A DNA stretch of 64,000 nucleotides from Methylotuvimicrobium sp018830325 (lineage in GTDB: Bacteria; Pseudomonadota; Gammaproteobacteria; Methylococcales; Methylomonadaceae). The stretch is taken from the NCBI RefSeq assembly GCF_044788715.1, contig NZ_CP173170.1, forward strand, positions 3,224,001-3,288,000. The letters are read 5' to 3'. The position numbers and the translations under genes are program-made. The stretch's first letter is position 1. Each line of letters begins with the position of its first letter. This document shows, in pieces, positions 25,416 to 34,521 of this stretch. Under the pieces are notes generated by a model. It did no database searches and was not told the origin of the DNA. It saw only the letters and a list, made by a program, of their open reading frames with translations.

Positions 25416-27686
25416 CTAACTTTTTTCAGAAACAGTCAATTCCTTACTTTCTATTGCAAAAGCCAGCTCATTGTTTTCGACATAGATTCGGACATTCCCG
25501 CCCCGCACCAATTTACCAAACAATAAATCATTAGCCAGCGGTTTTTTGATTTTCTCCTGAATCAGACGCGCCATCGGCCTTGCGCCCATTTTCGGATCGC
25601 AACCGTTTTCGGCAAGCCATAATCTCGCTTCAGACTCCAACATCAGAGTGACATGCTTCTCGGCCAACAAAGCCTCCAGTTCGAAGATAAATTTATCGAC
25701 GACATGGCCGACAATCGAAATGTCCAGCGGCTTGAACTGAATTACCGCATCCAAGCGATTACGGAATTCCGGAGAAAAACTTTTTTCGATCACCTTCATG
25801 CTATCCGAAGCATGATCTTGCGAAGTAAATCCGATTGATGCACGACTCCCCTCTTCAGCGCCGGCGTTTGTGGTCATAACCAATATTATGTTACGAAAAT
25901 CGGCTTTGCGGCCGTTATTGTCGGTTAGCGTACCGTGATCCATCACTTGCAATAGCAGATTGAAAACATCAGGATGCGCTTTCTCTAACTCGTCCAATAA
26001 AAGCACGGCATGAGGATGCTTGGTCACTTGCTCGGTTAATAATCCGCCTTGATCGAAACCGACATAACCCGGGGGCGCACCGATCAGCCTCGATACGGTA
26101 TGGCGCTCCATATATTCGGACATATCGAAGCGAATCAACTCGACGCCCAGCACTTTGGCTAATTGACGAGTGACTTCGGTTTTACCGACGCCGGTCGGTC
26201 CCGCGAACAGAAACGAACCGATCGTTTTTTGCGCATCCCTCAGCCCGGCACGCGACAGTTTGATGGCTGAAGCGAGTGCCGAAATTGCCTCGTCTTGACC
26301 GAAAACCAGCATTTTGAGATTCTTTTCCAGCGCTTCAAGCTTCTCTACGTCATTGGATGAAACCGATTTAGCCGGTACTCGGGCCATTTTCGAAACGATT
26401 TCCTCTATTTCCAGCGAATCGATAATCGGTTTACGCTGGTCGGTTGAAAGCAAACGTTGACGCGCTCCTGCCTCATCGATGACATCGATGGCTTTGTCCG
26501 GCAGGTGCCGGTCGGTAATATAGCGGTCCGATAATTCGGCGGCCAAACGTAAAGCGTCCGCCGTATATTTAATATCGTGATGTTCCTCGAAACGCGATTT
26601 CAAACCTTTCAGAATCAGGATGGTATCTTCGACCGAAGACTCGACAATATCGATTTTCTGGAAACGGCGCGCTAATGCATGATCTTTTTCGAAAATTCCG
26701 CGGTATTCCTGATAGGTTGTCGAGCCGATACAACGCAACTGACCGGATGCTAATACCGGCTTAATCAGATTGGACGCATCCATAACACCGCCGGAAGCGG
26801 AACCCGCACCGATGATCGTGTGGATTTCGTCGATAAATAATATCGCTTCCGGCTGCCTTTTTAACTGGCTAACCAATGCTTTCAAACGTTTTTCGAAGTC
26901 GCCACGATATTTGGTACCGGCCACCAATGCGCCTAAGTCCAGCGAATAAATCACATTGCCCATAAGCACATCAGGCACCTCTTCCTCGACGATTCGTTTT
27001 GCCAAACCTTCGGCGATCGCTGTTTTTCCGACGCCGGCCTCACCGACCAGCAGTGGATTGTTTTTACGCCGGCGGCATAGTACCTGTATGGTTCTTTCAA
27101 CCTCGAGTTCGCGCCCAATCAGCGGATCGATCTTACCGAGTCTCGCCTCCTCATTCAGGTTGGTCGCATATTTTTCCAACGGACTTTCGGATGTATCGCC
27201 GGCCGCACCGCTCGTTTCCGGATCTCTTTCCATATCGCGCTCTCGCTCCGTCTCTATTTTCGAAACACCATGGGCCAGATAATTGACGACATCGAGACGG
27301 GTTATATTCTGTTTATTCAACAAATAAACCGCTTGCGAGTCCTGTTCGCTAAATAATGCAACAAATAGATTGGCACCGGAAACTTCTTTCTTATCGGTCG
27401 CCTGGACATGGAATACCGCCCTCTGCAAGACCCTCTGAAAACCGAGTGTCGGTTGCGTCTCGCGTTGCACGCCTTCGGGAATCAGCGAAATCGTATCATC
27501 AATAAACTGCGTCAGTTCATCCTGCAGCTTTTTGAAATCGCACCCACAGGCCCGTAGCACCGCGACGGCACTGGCATTATCCAACAAGGCCAACAGTAAA
27601 TGCTCGACAGTAATAAATTCATGCCGCTTTTCGTGAGCATTCTTAAAGGCGAGATTTAAAGTAATCTCCAACTCTTTGCTTAACAT
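25416..27686 (-). CDS. clpA: ATP-dependent Clp protease ATPase subunit ClpA
   Basis: Hexameric AAA+ unfoldase that feeds substrates to ClpP. It has 756 residues (E. coli 758). Double N-terminal Clp repeat, first AAA domain with Walker A GEAGVGKTAIAEGLA and Walker B ILFIDEIHTIIGAG, and second AAA domain with GPTGVGKTEVTRQLA and LLLDELEKAHPDVFN. The ClpP-binding IGF-type loop appears as the SIGF in RASIGFTSQDH. It lies 12 bases after clpS in the same operon. Confidence 0.98.
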   Translation of the reverse strand: MLSKELEITLNLAFKNAHEKRHEFITVEHLLLALLDNASAVAVLRACGCDFKKLQDELTQFIDDTISLIPEGVQRETQPTLGFQRVLQRAVFHVQATDKKEVSGANLFVALFSEQDSQAVYLLNKQNITRLDVVNYLAHGVSKIETERERDMERDPETSGAAGDTSESPLEKYATNLNEEARLGKIDPLIGRELEVERTIQVLCRRRKNNPLLVGEAGVGKTAIAEGLAKRIVEEEVPDVLMGNVIYSLDLGALVAGTKYRGDFEKRLKALVSQLKRQPEAILFIDEIHTIIGAGSASGGVMDASNLIKPVLASGQLRCIGSTTYQEYRGIFEKDHALARRFQKIDIVESSVEDTILILKGLKSRFEEHHDIKYTADALRLAAELSDRYITDRHLPDKAIDVIDEAGARQRLLSTDQRKPIIDSLEIEEIVSKMARVPAKSVSSNDVEKLEALEKNLKMLVFGQDEAISALASAIKLSRAGLRDAQKTIGSFLFAGPTGVGKTEVTRQLAKVLGVELIRFDMSEYMERHTVSRLIGAPPGYVGFDQGGLLTEQVTKHPHAVLLLDELEKAHPDVFNLLLQVMDHGTLTDNNGRKADFRNIILVMTTNAGAEEGSRASIGFTSQDHASDSMKVIEKSFSPEFRNRLDAVIQFKPLDISIVGHVVDKFIFELEALLAEKHVTLMLESEARLWLAENGCDPKMGARPMARLIQEKIKKPLANDLLFGKLVRGGNVRIYVENNELAFAIESKELTVSEKS

Positions 27687-27698
27687 ATTTCCTCCGAC

Positions 27699-28022
27699 CT
27701 ACGCGATTTCCATCGAACACATTAAGGGATGGTGATGTTCCCGAGAATATTCGTTGACCATGCATACTTTTGTTTCCGCGACATCCTTAGAATAGGTTCC
27801 ACACACACCGACTCCCTGAGTATGCACCTGTAACATAACTTGTGTCGCTTTCTCCTCGGACATATTAAAAAACTCCATTAACACTTCAACGACAAAGTCC
27901 ATCGGCGTGAAGTCGTCATTCAATAAAATAACCTTATAAAGAGGCGGCTTTTGCAATTGAGGCTTAGTCTCTTGAAGAGCCAGTTCGCCATCATTGTCTT
28001 TTAACGGGTCAAAATCAGACAT
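27699..28022 (-). CDS. clpS: ClpA adaptor protein ClpS
   Basis: N-recognin that delivers N-degron substrates to ClpAP. It has 107 residues. It shows a disordered N-terminus, YKVILLNDDFTPMDFVVEVL with the N-degron pocket residues (N-D-D), and the QVHTQGVGVCGTYSKDVAE helix-loop. The start is the only reasonable ATG. Operon clpS-clpA. Confidence 0.97.
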   Translation of the reverse strand: MSDFDPLKDNDGELALQETKPQLQKPPLYKVILLNDDFTPMDFVVEVLMEFFNMSEEKATQVMLQVHTQGVGVCGTYSKDVAETKVCMVNEYSREHHHPLMCSMEIA

Positions 28023-28156
28023 ACTTTTAACAATTCTAAAAGAATCAAAACGACTTAGAGTTTACCATAGTGAGCGAGCCTGTAAATTTCAATCTTTCAC
28101 AACATGAATTCACCAAATAAAGTAAAATGTAGCGCTTTTTATAAACGAGTTTGCCG

Positions 28157-28615
28157 ATGGTCTGGAAACCCCATGTCACCGTTGCAGCGATTATTGAAAA
28201 CGACCGGCGTTTTCTGCTAGTCGAAGAAGAAACATCCAACGGACTCGCATTCAACCAACCCGCAGGGCATTTGGAAAAAGGCGAGGACTTAATTAACGCG
28301 GTTAAACGTGAGGTTACCGAAGAAACCGCCTGGCAGTTTGAACCTGAATACATCGTTTCAGTTCAATTATGGCGAAGAAACCCGGCTAGCCCCAGTTTTC
28401 TGCGGATTTGTTTTGCCGGCAATTCACACTCTTTCGACCCCAATCAACCATTGGATGAAGGTATCGTCGCGACACACTGGCTATCCCGTGCTGAAATCGC
28501 CGCTAAACAGGATCGCTTACGCAGCCCGCTGGTCATGATCGGCATTGATGAATTCCTCTCGGGGAAGCGCCATCCATTAACTTTATTAGAATCCTTTCTC
28601 GATCTGGATGCATGA
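28157..28615 (+). CDS. nudJ: Nudix hydrolase NudJ (phosphatase-type)
   Basis: Nudix enzyme of 152 residues, similar throughout to E. coli NudJ (YmfB), which hydrolyses thiamin pyrophosphate and nucleoside tri- and diphosphates. The ATG at 28157 gives MVWKPHVTVAAIIENDRRFL; a TTG six bases upstream is less likely. The Nudix box runs from G37 to W59: GHLEKGEDLINAVKREVTEE, then TAW, in which the usual Gly after EExx is Ala58. The catalytic REx2EE (R51, E52, E55, E56) is intact. It overlaps mnmA by four bases, the same pair as in E. coli. Confidence 0.88.
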   Translation: MVWKPHVTVAAIIENDRRFLLVEEETSNGLAFNQPAGHLEKGEDLINAVKREVTEETAWQFEPEYIVSVQLWRRNPASPSFLRICFAGNSHSFDPNQPLDEGIVATHWLSRAEIAAKQDRLRSPLVMIGIDEFLSGKRHPLTLLESFLDLDA

Positions 28616-29709
28616 GTAAACACATTATCGTAGGCATGTCAGGCGGTGTCGACTCTTCCGTCACCGCTTTGAAACTGCTTGAAGAAGGCCATCGAGTCAC
28701 CGGCCTGTTCATGAAAAACTGGGAAGAAGACGACGGCACCGAATATTGCACCGCAATGGCTGATTTGGCCGATGCGCAACAAGTCTGCGATAAACTCGGC
28801 ATCGAATTGAAAACCGTCAATTTCGCGGCCGAATACTGGGACGAAGTGTTCGAAGTCTTTTTGTCCGAATTCAAAGCCGGGCGCACGCCGAATCCTGACA
28901 TCCTGTGCAACAAGCATGTCAAATTCAAGGCCTTTTTGGATTATGCACTCGAAGACCTCGGCGCCGAATACATCGCGACCGGCCACTATGCTCGCGTCCG
29001 TGAACAGGCTGGCGAGTTCCAGTTATTGAAAGGCTTGGACCCTAACAAGGAACAAAGTTACTTCCTATACGCCATGGGCCAGAAAGCCTTGTCGAAAACG
29101 CTGTTTCCAATCGGCCATCTGCACAAACCGGAAATCCGCGCCATCGCCGAAAAGGCTGGATTCGCGAACAGCCGCAAGAAAGACAGCACCGGCATTTGTT
29201 TCATCGGCGAACGTAAATTCAAGGACTTCCTGCAGCGCTATCTGCCGGCCCAACCTGGCGAAATGCGCACGCCGGAAGGCAAATACATCGGGCGGCACCA
29301 TGGTCTGATGTATTACACGATGGGCCAACGTCAGGGACTCGGCATCGGCGGCGTCAAAGATGCGCCGGACGAACCCTGGTTCGTACTGGACAAAGATCTC
29401 GACAACAACGTGCTGATCGTCGGCCAAGGCCACGAACACCCGTTGATGATGCACAATACGCTCGAAGCCGGACAACTCGACTGGTGCGGCAACACGGGGC
29501 TGAGCGAGACGCTACGCTGCGCCGCGAAGACTCGATATCGACAACCCGACCAAGACTGCGTCGCAGAACCGCTGGATGACGGAAACCGCGTCAGAGTCCG
29601 TTTCGATCAGCCGCAACGTGCGATTACGCCGGGCCAGTCGGTCGTGTTTTACGACGGTGAAGTCTGTCTAGGGGGCGGCATCATCGAGTCCAGAAAGATG
29701 GAACATTAA
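28612..29709 (+). CDS. mnmA: tRNA-specific 2-thiouridylase MnmA
   Basis: Thiolates U34 of tRNA-Lys, -Glu and -Gln with sulfur from the Tus relay. It has 365 residues. PP-loop GMSGGVDSSVTA at residue 8, first catalytic cysteine in RTPNPDILCNKHVKF near residue 101, second in DSTGICFIGERKF near residue 199, and a C-terminal beta-barrel with RYRQPDQDC. The start overlaps nudJ (ATGA). Confidence 0.97.
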   Translation: MSKHIIVGMSGGVDSSVTALKLLEEGHRVTGLFMKNWEEDDGTEYCTAMADLADAQQVCDKLGIELKTVNFAAEYWDEVFEVFLSEFKAGRTPNPDILCNKHVKFKAFLDYALEDLGAEYIATGHYARVREQAGEFQLLKGLDPNKEQSYFLYAMGQKALSKTLFPIGHLHKPEIRAIAEKAGFANSRKKDSTGICFIGERKFKDFLQRYLPAQPGEMRTPEGKYIGRHHGLMYYTMGQRQGLGIGGVKDAPDEPWFVLDKDLDNNVLIVGQGHEHPLMMHNTLEAGQLDWCGNTGLSETLRCAAKTRYRQPDQDCVAEPLDDGNRVRVRFDQPQRAITPGQSVVFYDGEVCLGGGIIESRKMEH

Positions 29710-29837
29710 TTTTGCTTTCGTTCCCACGCTCTGCGCTCGCCGTTATACACAAGTATCGGTAAACTTGCTAAACAGAGTTCGTCGTATACCTGGAAACGGT
29801 GTTGTTTGATAAATCTGCGGATATTGAACATCAGTGG

Positions 29838-29918
29838 CTTCGAAATCGCGACGAAGGCCTCGCTCCCACAAGGGGGCGGGTGCTCTGTGGGAGCGATCCC
29901 CTGATCGCGATTTCGAAG
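29838..29918. repeat. REP-like inverted pair
   Basis: The 14-bp arms CTTCGAAATCGCGA and TCGCGATTTCGAAG are perfect inverses; between them are inverted CGCTCCCACA and TGTGGGAGCG. A related but more degenerate copy lies at 38931-39003 and a half copy near 39128. These look like an extragenic palindromic family rather than terminators. Confidence 0.8.
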
Positions 29919-30002
29919 TCGGGAACCTTGGGCGACAAAAAATGGTATCGAAGCCTCATTAGCTAAGATTGCAAAACAGTAATTTTTGACTTATGTATAA
30001 CG

Positions 30003-30093
30003 ATGAGCGCTCTGCGTGAGAATGCAAACCTGAGGCAAGCAAATATGCCTCGATATAGATTCCCACGGAGGACCGTGGTAACCAGTAAAAGCC
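30003..30093. repeat. Direct repeat, first copy
   Basis: About 85 bases (GCTCTGCGTGAGAATGCAAA, then AGCAAATATGCCTCGATAT, ending GGTAACCAGTAAAA) recur in direct orientation at 30398-30480 with about 85 per cent identity by eye. Together they flank the family H element and about 300 bases of the mnmA-purB gap. Confidence 0.65.
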
Positions 30094-30153
30094 GTCTTAG
30101 AAACAAGCATCCTGAGTTCTGAATAAAAGATTATATACTCCATAAAGTTAAGA

Positions 30154-30255
30154 CAGTATCAGGCATCGCTGGAAGAAGTGTGCGCAGCATGGATGCTGCG
30201 CTCAAGCCTACACGGACGTATTCACGGCGCCTTCTGGAAGCGATGCCTGATACTG
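30154..30255. repeat. Family H element with perfect 17-bp inverted ends
   Basis: CAGTATCAGGCATCGCT at 30154 and its exact inverse at 30239-30255 bound a 102-base element. Its interior holds GCGCAGCATGGATGCTGCGC, a perfect small palindrome, and the core CCTACACGGACGTATTCACG shared with families A, E and G. Confidence 0.82.
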
Positions 30256-30397
30256 ACTGGATTGCTTAACCCGAACCCAAGTTAAGTCATGCTGACTTTA
30301 GGCATTAATGTGCGCCTCAAAAGCCTGCCATCCATGGCGTACGGGTTCCGGCAATCCATGACGGACAAAGGTTTTCCGTTAACTTAATGGCAGTGAC

Positions 30398-30480
30398 GCT
30401 CTGCGTAGGAATGCAGACCTAGAGCGAGCAAATATGCCCCGATATGGGTCCGCACTAGGACCGTGGGAACCAGTAAAAAC
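30398..30480. repeat. Direct repeat, second copy
   Basis: Second copy of the block at 30003-30093; it ends about 70 bases before purB, so the purB promoter probably lies in or next to it. I see no clear -35/-10 pair. Confidence 0.6.
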
Positions 30481-30550
30481 CCGCGCCCCTGATCAACAAT
30501 CTGCGCGTGGTTTAAACTACCGTACATTTTTTACAACTTGGTTGACTGAC

Positions 30551-31915
30551 ATGACAAATTCCGCCCTTACCGCCATTTCCCCGATCGACGGCCGTTATGC
30601 CGGCAAAGTCGAAGCCTTGCGCCCCATCTTCAGTGAATACGGCCTGATCCGTTTTCGCGTACAAGTCGAAGTTCGCTGGCTGCAAGCCATGGCCAAGCAC
30701 CCTCAAATTTCGGAAGTTCCCGCTTTTAGCGAGAACGCCAACAGATTACTGAACGACTTAGTCGAACACTTTTCCGAAGCGGATGCTCAGCGCGTCAAAG
30801 ACATCGAAAAAACGACCAACCACGACGTCAAGGCGATCGAGTACTTGCTCAAAGAAAAGATCTCCGGCAACGCCGAGCTTGAAAAAGTCAGTGAATTCAT
30901 TCATTTCGCATGCACATCGGAAGATATCAACAACCTATCCTACGCCTTGATGCTTAGCGAAGGGCGTCAATTGATCATCGACCAAATCGACCAATGCATC
31001 GAGGCGATCCGCAAGGTTGCACATGACACTGCCGCACAACCGATGCTATCGCGGACGCACGGACAATCCGCCACTCCAACCACAGTCGGCAAGGAATTCG
31101 CGAATGTCGTTGCGAGAATGCTGCGCCAGAAAAAACAACTGGAAGCGGTCGAACTGCTCGGCAAGATCAACGGCGCGGTCGGCAATTACAATGCGCACTC
31201 GGTCGCCTACCCCGACGTCGATTGGAACGAATTTTCGAAAAACTTCGTCGAATCACTGGGGCTAAACTTCAATCCGTACACGATACAAATCGAGCCGCAC
31301 GACTACATCGCCGAATTCTTCCATGCGCTGTCGCGTTTCAACACGATCTTACTCGACTTCGACCGGGACGTCTGGGGTTATATCTCGCTGGGCTACTTCA
31401 AGCAAAAAACCATTGCAGGCGAAGTCGGCTCGTCGACGATGCCGCATAAAGTTAATCCGATCGATTTCGAAAACTCCGAAGGCAATCTCGGCATCGCGAA
31501 CGCTGTATTTAGCTTTCTTGCCGAAAAACTCCCTATTTCCCGCTGGCAACGCGACCTAACCGACTCGACAGTACTACGCAACATCGGCGTCGGCATCGCA
31601 CATACCAGCATCGCGATTCAATCGACGCTGAAAGGTATTTCGAAGCTAGAACTCAATAGCGATGCGCTCGAAACCGATCTGAACGCAAATTGGGAAGTGT
31701 TAGCCGAACCGATTCAAACCGTGATGCGCCGTTACGGCATCGAAAAACCCTACGAAAAACTGAAGGAATTGACGCGCGGTCAACGCATCACGCCGGAACA
31801 AATGCGCACGTTCGTCGAAGGACTAAATATACCGCAGGACGCAAAAAACACACTGCTTGATTTGACGCCGCGAACTTATACCGGTTACGCCGAACGATTG
31901 GCTCGAAAAATTTGA
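30551..31915 (+). CDS. purB: Adenylosuccinate lyase
   Basis: Acts twice in purine synthesis, releasing fumarate from SAICAR and from adenylosuccinate. The ATG at 30551 gives MTNSALTAISPIDGRYAGKV, matching the family start; the longer frame extends back into repeat DNA. It has 454 residues (E. coli 456). Visible are TSEDINNLSYALM, SRTHGQSATPTTVGKE and the superfamily signature GSSTMPHKVNPIDFENSEGN. It stands alone. Confidence 0.97.
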   Translation: MTNSALTAISPIDGRYAGKVEALRPIFSEYGLIRFRVQVEVRWLQAMAKHPQISEVPAFSENANRLLNDLVEHFSEADAQRVKDIEKTTNHDVKAIEYLLKEKISGNAELEKVSEFIHFACTSEDINNLSYALMLSEGRQLIIDQIDQCIEAIRKVAHDTAAQPMLSRTHGQSATPTTVGKEFANVVARMLRQKKQLEAVELLGKINGAVGNYNAHSVAYPDVDWNEFSKNFVESLGLNFNPYTIQIEPHDYIAEFFHALSRFNTILLDFDRDVWGYISLGYFKQKTIAGEVGSSTMPHKVNPIDFENSEGNLGIANAVFSFLAEKLPISRWQRDLTDSTVLRNIGVGIAHTSIAIQSTLKGISKLELNSDALETDLNANWEVLAEPIQTVMRRYGIEKPYEKLKELTRGQRITPEQMRTFVEGLNIPQDAKNTLLDLTPRTYTGYAERLARKI

Positions 31916-32101
31916 AATTTCGACCCCAAGCCGAACAAACGGTAACCCAAGAAGCTAAGGAACGAGCATTTTATTACCCCAGCCTTAACAATCGCAGCAC
32001 CTATGGACTAAGGTATTATGCGTTCCCACGCAGGGAGTGGGGGGAACGCGGAAATGAGTAATCAATTGCAAGGTAGGGATGAAAATTCGTTTATGCGAAC
32101 C

Positions 32102-32276
32102 TGTCCATAAAAAAATGTTATTTTATGTGGACAAACGCACAGTTAAAAATCACATCTTTTGAGAGAATTTACCCGAAGTTAGAAGACATACTTGTTTTGT
32201 TTTTTAACTTCAGAAAACTCCTTTATTTTAAAAGTGATTTTCACTTGAGGGCTGATGAAAATCAGCCCTTTTTTTT
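32102..32276 (+). ncRNA. Candidate small RNA ending in an orphan terminator
   Basis: A strong intrinsic terminator closes this 175-base stretch, 330 bases after purB, with no convincing gene between. The stretch opens with an imperfect hairpin (TGTCCA ... TGGACA, 32102-32133). A 75-codon frame runs through the terminator and is unlikely to be coding. No clear promoter is recognised. It could instead be the remote end of the purB transcript. The remainder of the 31916-32414 gap shows nothing else. Confidence 0.3.
32249..32276 (+). terminator. Strong intrinsic terminator
   Basis: GGGCTGAT-GAAA-ATCAGCCC, a perfect 8-bp stem with a GAAA tetraloop, followed by eight T residues. It works on the plus strand only; the opposite strand lacks a T run. 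Confidence 0.85.
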
Positions 32277-32414
32277 AATTCGATTTCATAGCAAGTCAAT
32301 GCACATGCTCCATCTGAGTGAAAAACCTCTATACCTTTCACATCGAATTTAGGTATTGTTTCTGTAGACGTTGCCAAAATTTAAAGCGTAATCGACATCA
32401 GCAATCCAAATTCT

Positions 32415-33035
32415 TCAGTGACTGGAATAAAGCATTCCAGCTCGAATAATAAACGCATCAATTAAATCCAATCCTTCACCGGTTTTCAAATTGGTAAACA
32501 CGAAAGGCCGATCGCCACGCATTTTTTTCGCATCGCGATCCATCACTTCCAACGACGCTCCGACATAGGGCGCCAAATCGATTTTGTTAATCACGAGTAG
32601 ATCCGAACGAGTGATGCCAGGCCCCCCCTTGCGCGGAATTTTGTCGCCCGCCGACACGTCGATGACATAAATAGTCAAATCGGCCAGTTCCGGGCTGAAC
32701 GTCGCGCTCAGATTATCGCCTCCGCTTTCGACCAGCACGAAATCAAGGTTGCCCCAGCGCTCGCATAATTCCTCGACCGCGGCCAGATTCATCGACGCGT
32801 CCTCGCGAATCGCGGTGTGCGGGCAGCCGCCGGTCTCGACTCCAAGAATTCGCTCTTCCGGTAATGCCTGACTACGAATCAAAAACTGCTGATCCTCACG
32901 GGTATAAATGTCGTTCGTGACGACGCCGATTTCGAAATCGTCGCGCATGCGTTTGCACAGCGCATCGACCAATGCGGTTTTTCCGGAGCCGACCGGACCG
33001 CCGATACCGACTCTTAAAACATGTCTATCGCTCAT
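32415..33035 (-). CDS. ureG: Urease accessory GTPase UreG
   Basis: SIMIBI GTPase that delivers nickel to urease with UreE, UreF and UreD. It has 206 residues. P-loop GIGGPVGSGKTALVDALCKR near the start, the nickel-binding CPH in GVETGGCPHTAIREDAS, VESGGDNLSATFSPEL and INKIDLAPYVGA. It is the last gene of the ure operon, separated from ureF by a 386-base gap that contains an inverted-repeat element, whereas ureF-ureG are usually adjacent. Confidence 0.97.
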   Translation of the reverse strand: MSDRHVLRVGIGGPVGSGKTALVDALCKRMRDDFEIGVVTNDIYTREDQQFLIRSQALPEERILGVETGGCPHTAIREDASMNLAAVEELCERWGNLDFVLVESGGDNLSATFSPELADLTIYVIDVSAGDKIPRKGGPGITRSDLLVINKIDLAPYVGASLEVMDRDAKKMRGDRPFVFTNLKTGEGLDLIDAFIIRAGMLYSSH

Positions 33036-33131
33036 TGTTATTTACCACTCTAAAAAGTTAACTGGATTATTAAGGCTATGTTCGAGTTTAGTTGAAGTGA
33101 ATACTACACCAATCACGAAACTTGAAGATTT

Positions 33132-33229
33132 TAGGGTACGCAGCACTTACCACAGCAGTACCATCCGTAGTTTAACGCGCCCTCATGTGTTGCCTTGTGC
33201 CGACATTAGGTACGCGCAGCGTACCCTAC
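33132..33229. repeat. GGTACGC palindromic element in the ureF-ureG gap
   Basis: TAGGGTACGCAG at the left is mirrored by GCGTACCCTA at the right. Related elements occur at 43686-43772 and 60404-60497. No gene is seen in the 33036-33421 gap. Confidence 0.65.
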
Positions 33230-33421
33230 AACTCACTTTAGATTTAGAAGTGCTTCCGATAGTAGCGGGTGTTTTCAACTATTAGCGCATACATAGCCAT
33301 TATTGATGGAACACGGATGACTCCGATCAATCGGATTTATAAATTTTTCAAATTTCTATGCTGAGACTCTTCCCGAAAATTCATTCGTAAATGCCTTTCC
33401 GAACAGAACACCATTACCGGC

Positions 33422-34096
33422 TCAAGAACGAAACAAGCGTGAATACTGCATCTCATGACGACTGCTGGCCAGCGCGAGACCGAACGCACTACCGCCGATA
33501 TCGTCATCGGCAATCAATAACGCTCGATCGACTAAATCAGGGAGCATTCGAGCCAGGCCACCCAACAAGCGCTGGCCAGCCACTTGACCCAACGGCACCA
33601 ATTTAACTGCACATAAAACCTGGTTTTCTAGCCAACTCCAAACATAACCTAATAACGTATCACGCATTGGTATTTGCCACTGCACTGCTGTCAATGCGAA
33701 CAGCGCCGCGAGCGTGGCGTCGGGTCGACGTCGCCAATCTCGAGCTTCGTCGATATTCAAGTCGGTCAGCAATCGCGCAAGCGCTTGCCCGGTTTGTCTA
33801 TCCTCGGATCGAAGTTCGGCGGTCTCGCGATAAGCCGTCAAAGTCCGGCTCCAGCGATGAACATCGTCGATATCTTGGCTCTGCCAAGCAGCATGCAATC
33901 GCACCAAAATAGGCAAATCGATACGCGCCAAACCGTTTTCCAACACACCTGAAAGCCATTCCTCGGCGTCTGCGTCGTTTTTGATCAAACCGTCCTCGAC
34001 CGCGCCTTCGAAACCCTGAGAATAACTGTACATGCCGATCGGCAAGCCCGGACTCACTAATTGCAAAAGGCGCAGCAAGGCCAGATCAGTGATCAT
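33422..34096 (-). CDS. ureF: Urease accessory protein UreF
   Basis: All-helical protein that, with UreD, presents apo-urease to UreG and gates nickel transfer. The ATG at 34096 gives MITDLALLRLLQLVSPGLPIG, matching the family N-terminus, and overlaps ureE by 11 bases; a longer frame runs back within ureE. It has 224 residues. YSYSQGFEGAVEDG and the C-terminal FGLALASSRHEMQYSRLFRS are typical. Confidence 0.95.
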   Translation of the reverse strand: MITDLALLRLLQLVSPGLPIGMYSYSQGFEGAVEDGLIKNDADAEEWLSGVLENGLARIDLPILVRLHAAWQSQDIDDVHRWSRTLTAYRETAELRSEDRQTGQALARLLTDLNIDEARDWRRRPDATLAALFALTAVQWQIPMRDTLLGYVWSWLENQVLCAVKLVPLGQVAGQRLLGGLARMLPDLVDRALLIADDDIGGSAFGLALASSRHEMQYSRLFRS

Positions 34097-34517
34097 GGCC
34101 GTGATAAGCACCGGCTTCAGGCTCGAACGGCAATTCTGCGTGGGCAACGGTCAAACCCAAACCTTCGATCATGTGATCGAGTACATGATCGCTCAAATAA
34201 CGCAATTCGCCCGGCAAAATTTGCAGCGAGACATGGCGGTTGCCTAAGTGATAACAGGCGCGCGCAAACTGCAATGGTTCGTTGCTGCGCACGACCGACA
34301 AAGGTTCGGGCGCGGCGTCGACCAAGACATTAAATCGGTCGGGGCCGGTCAGCACCAACCCCGATCGCAGCAAATGGCCGCGTGGCAAGAACAAGCCGAC
34401 TTCGACGCCGCCTTCGGTCACGGCATGGAAACGGCATTTTTGCCTCGTTTCGAAAGGCAGTGTTAGGACATCGACGAAAGTCATATCGGAACTAGCAAGT
34501 TCGGTAAGTTTCAGCAT
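34086..34517 (-). CDS. ureE: Urease nickel metallochaperone UreE
   Basis: Nickel-binding chaperone of 143 residues. N-terminal beta domain with LTLPFETRQKCRFHAV, the peptide-binding GLFLPRGHLLRSG, and C-terminal ferredoxin-like domain with YHLGNRHVSLQI and LDHMIEGLGL. The C-terminus ends in a short His tail (YHGHDH), much shorter than the Klebsiella His-rich tail, so storage capacity is probably low. It follows ureC by four bases. Confidence 0.96.
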   Translation of the reverse strand: MLKLTELASSDMTFVDVLTLPFETRQKCRFHAVTEGGVEVGLFLPRGHLLRSGLVLTGPDRFNVLVDAAPEPLSVVRSNEPLQFARACYHLGNRHVSLQILPGELRYLSDHVLDHMIEGLGLTVAHAELPFEPEAGAYHGHDH

Positions 34518-34521
34518 AATC

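Noticed and set aside
30434..30550. Upstream extension of purB to 30434
   Set aside because: It lies in a duplicated repeat block; the ATG at 30551 matches the family N-terminus.
31349..31611. Long frames antisense to purB, rpsA, ureC and others
   Set aside because: They are shadows of conserved genes with strong codon constraint and have no independent support.
32125..32352. 75-codon plus-strand frame in the purB-ureG gap
   Set aside because: It reads straight through a strong intrinsic terminator, has no ribosome site and an AT-driven composition.
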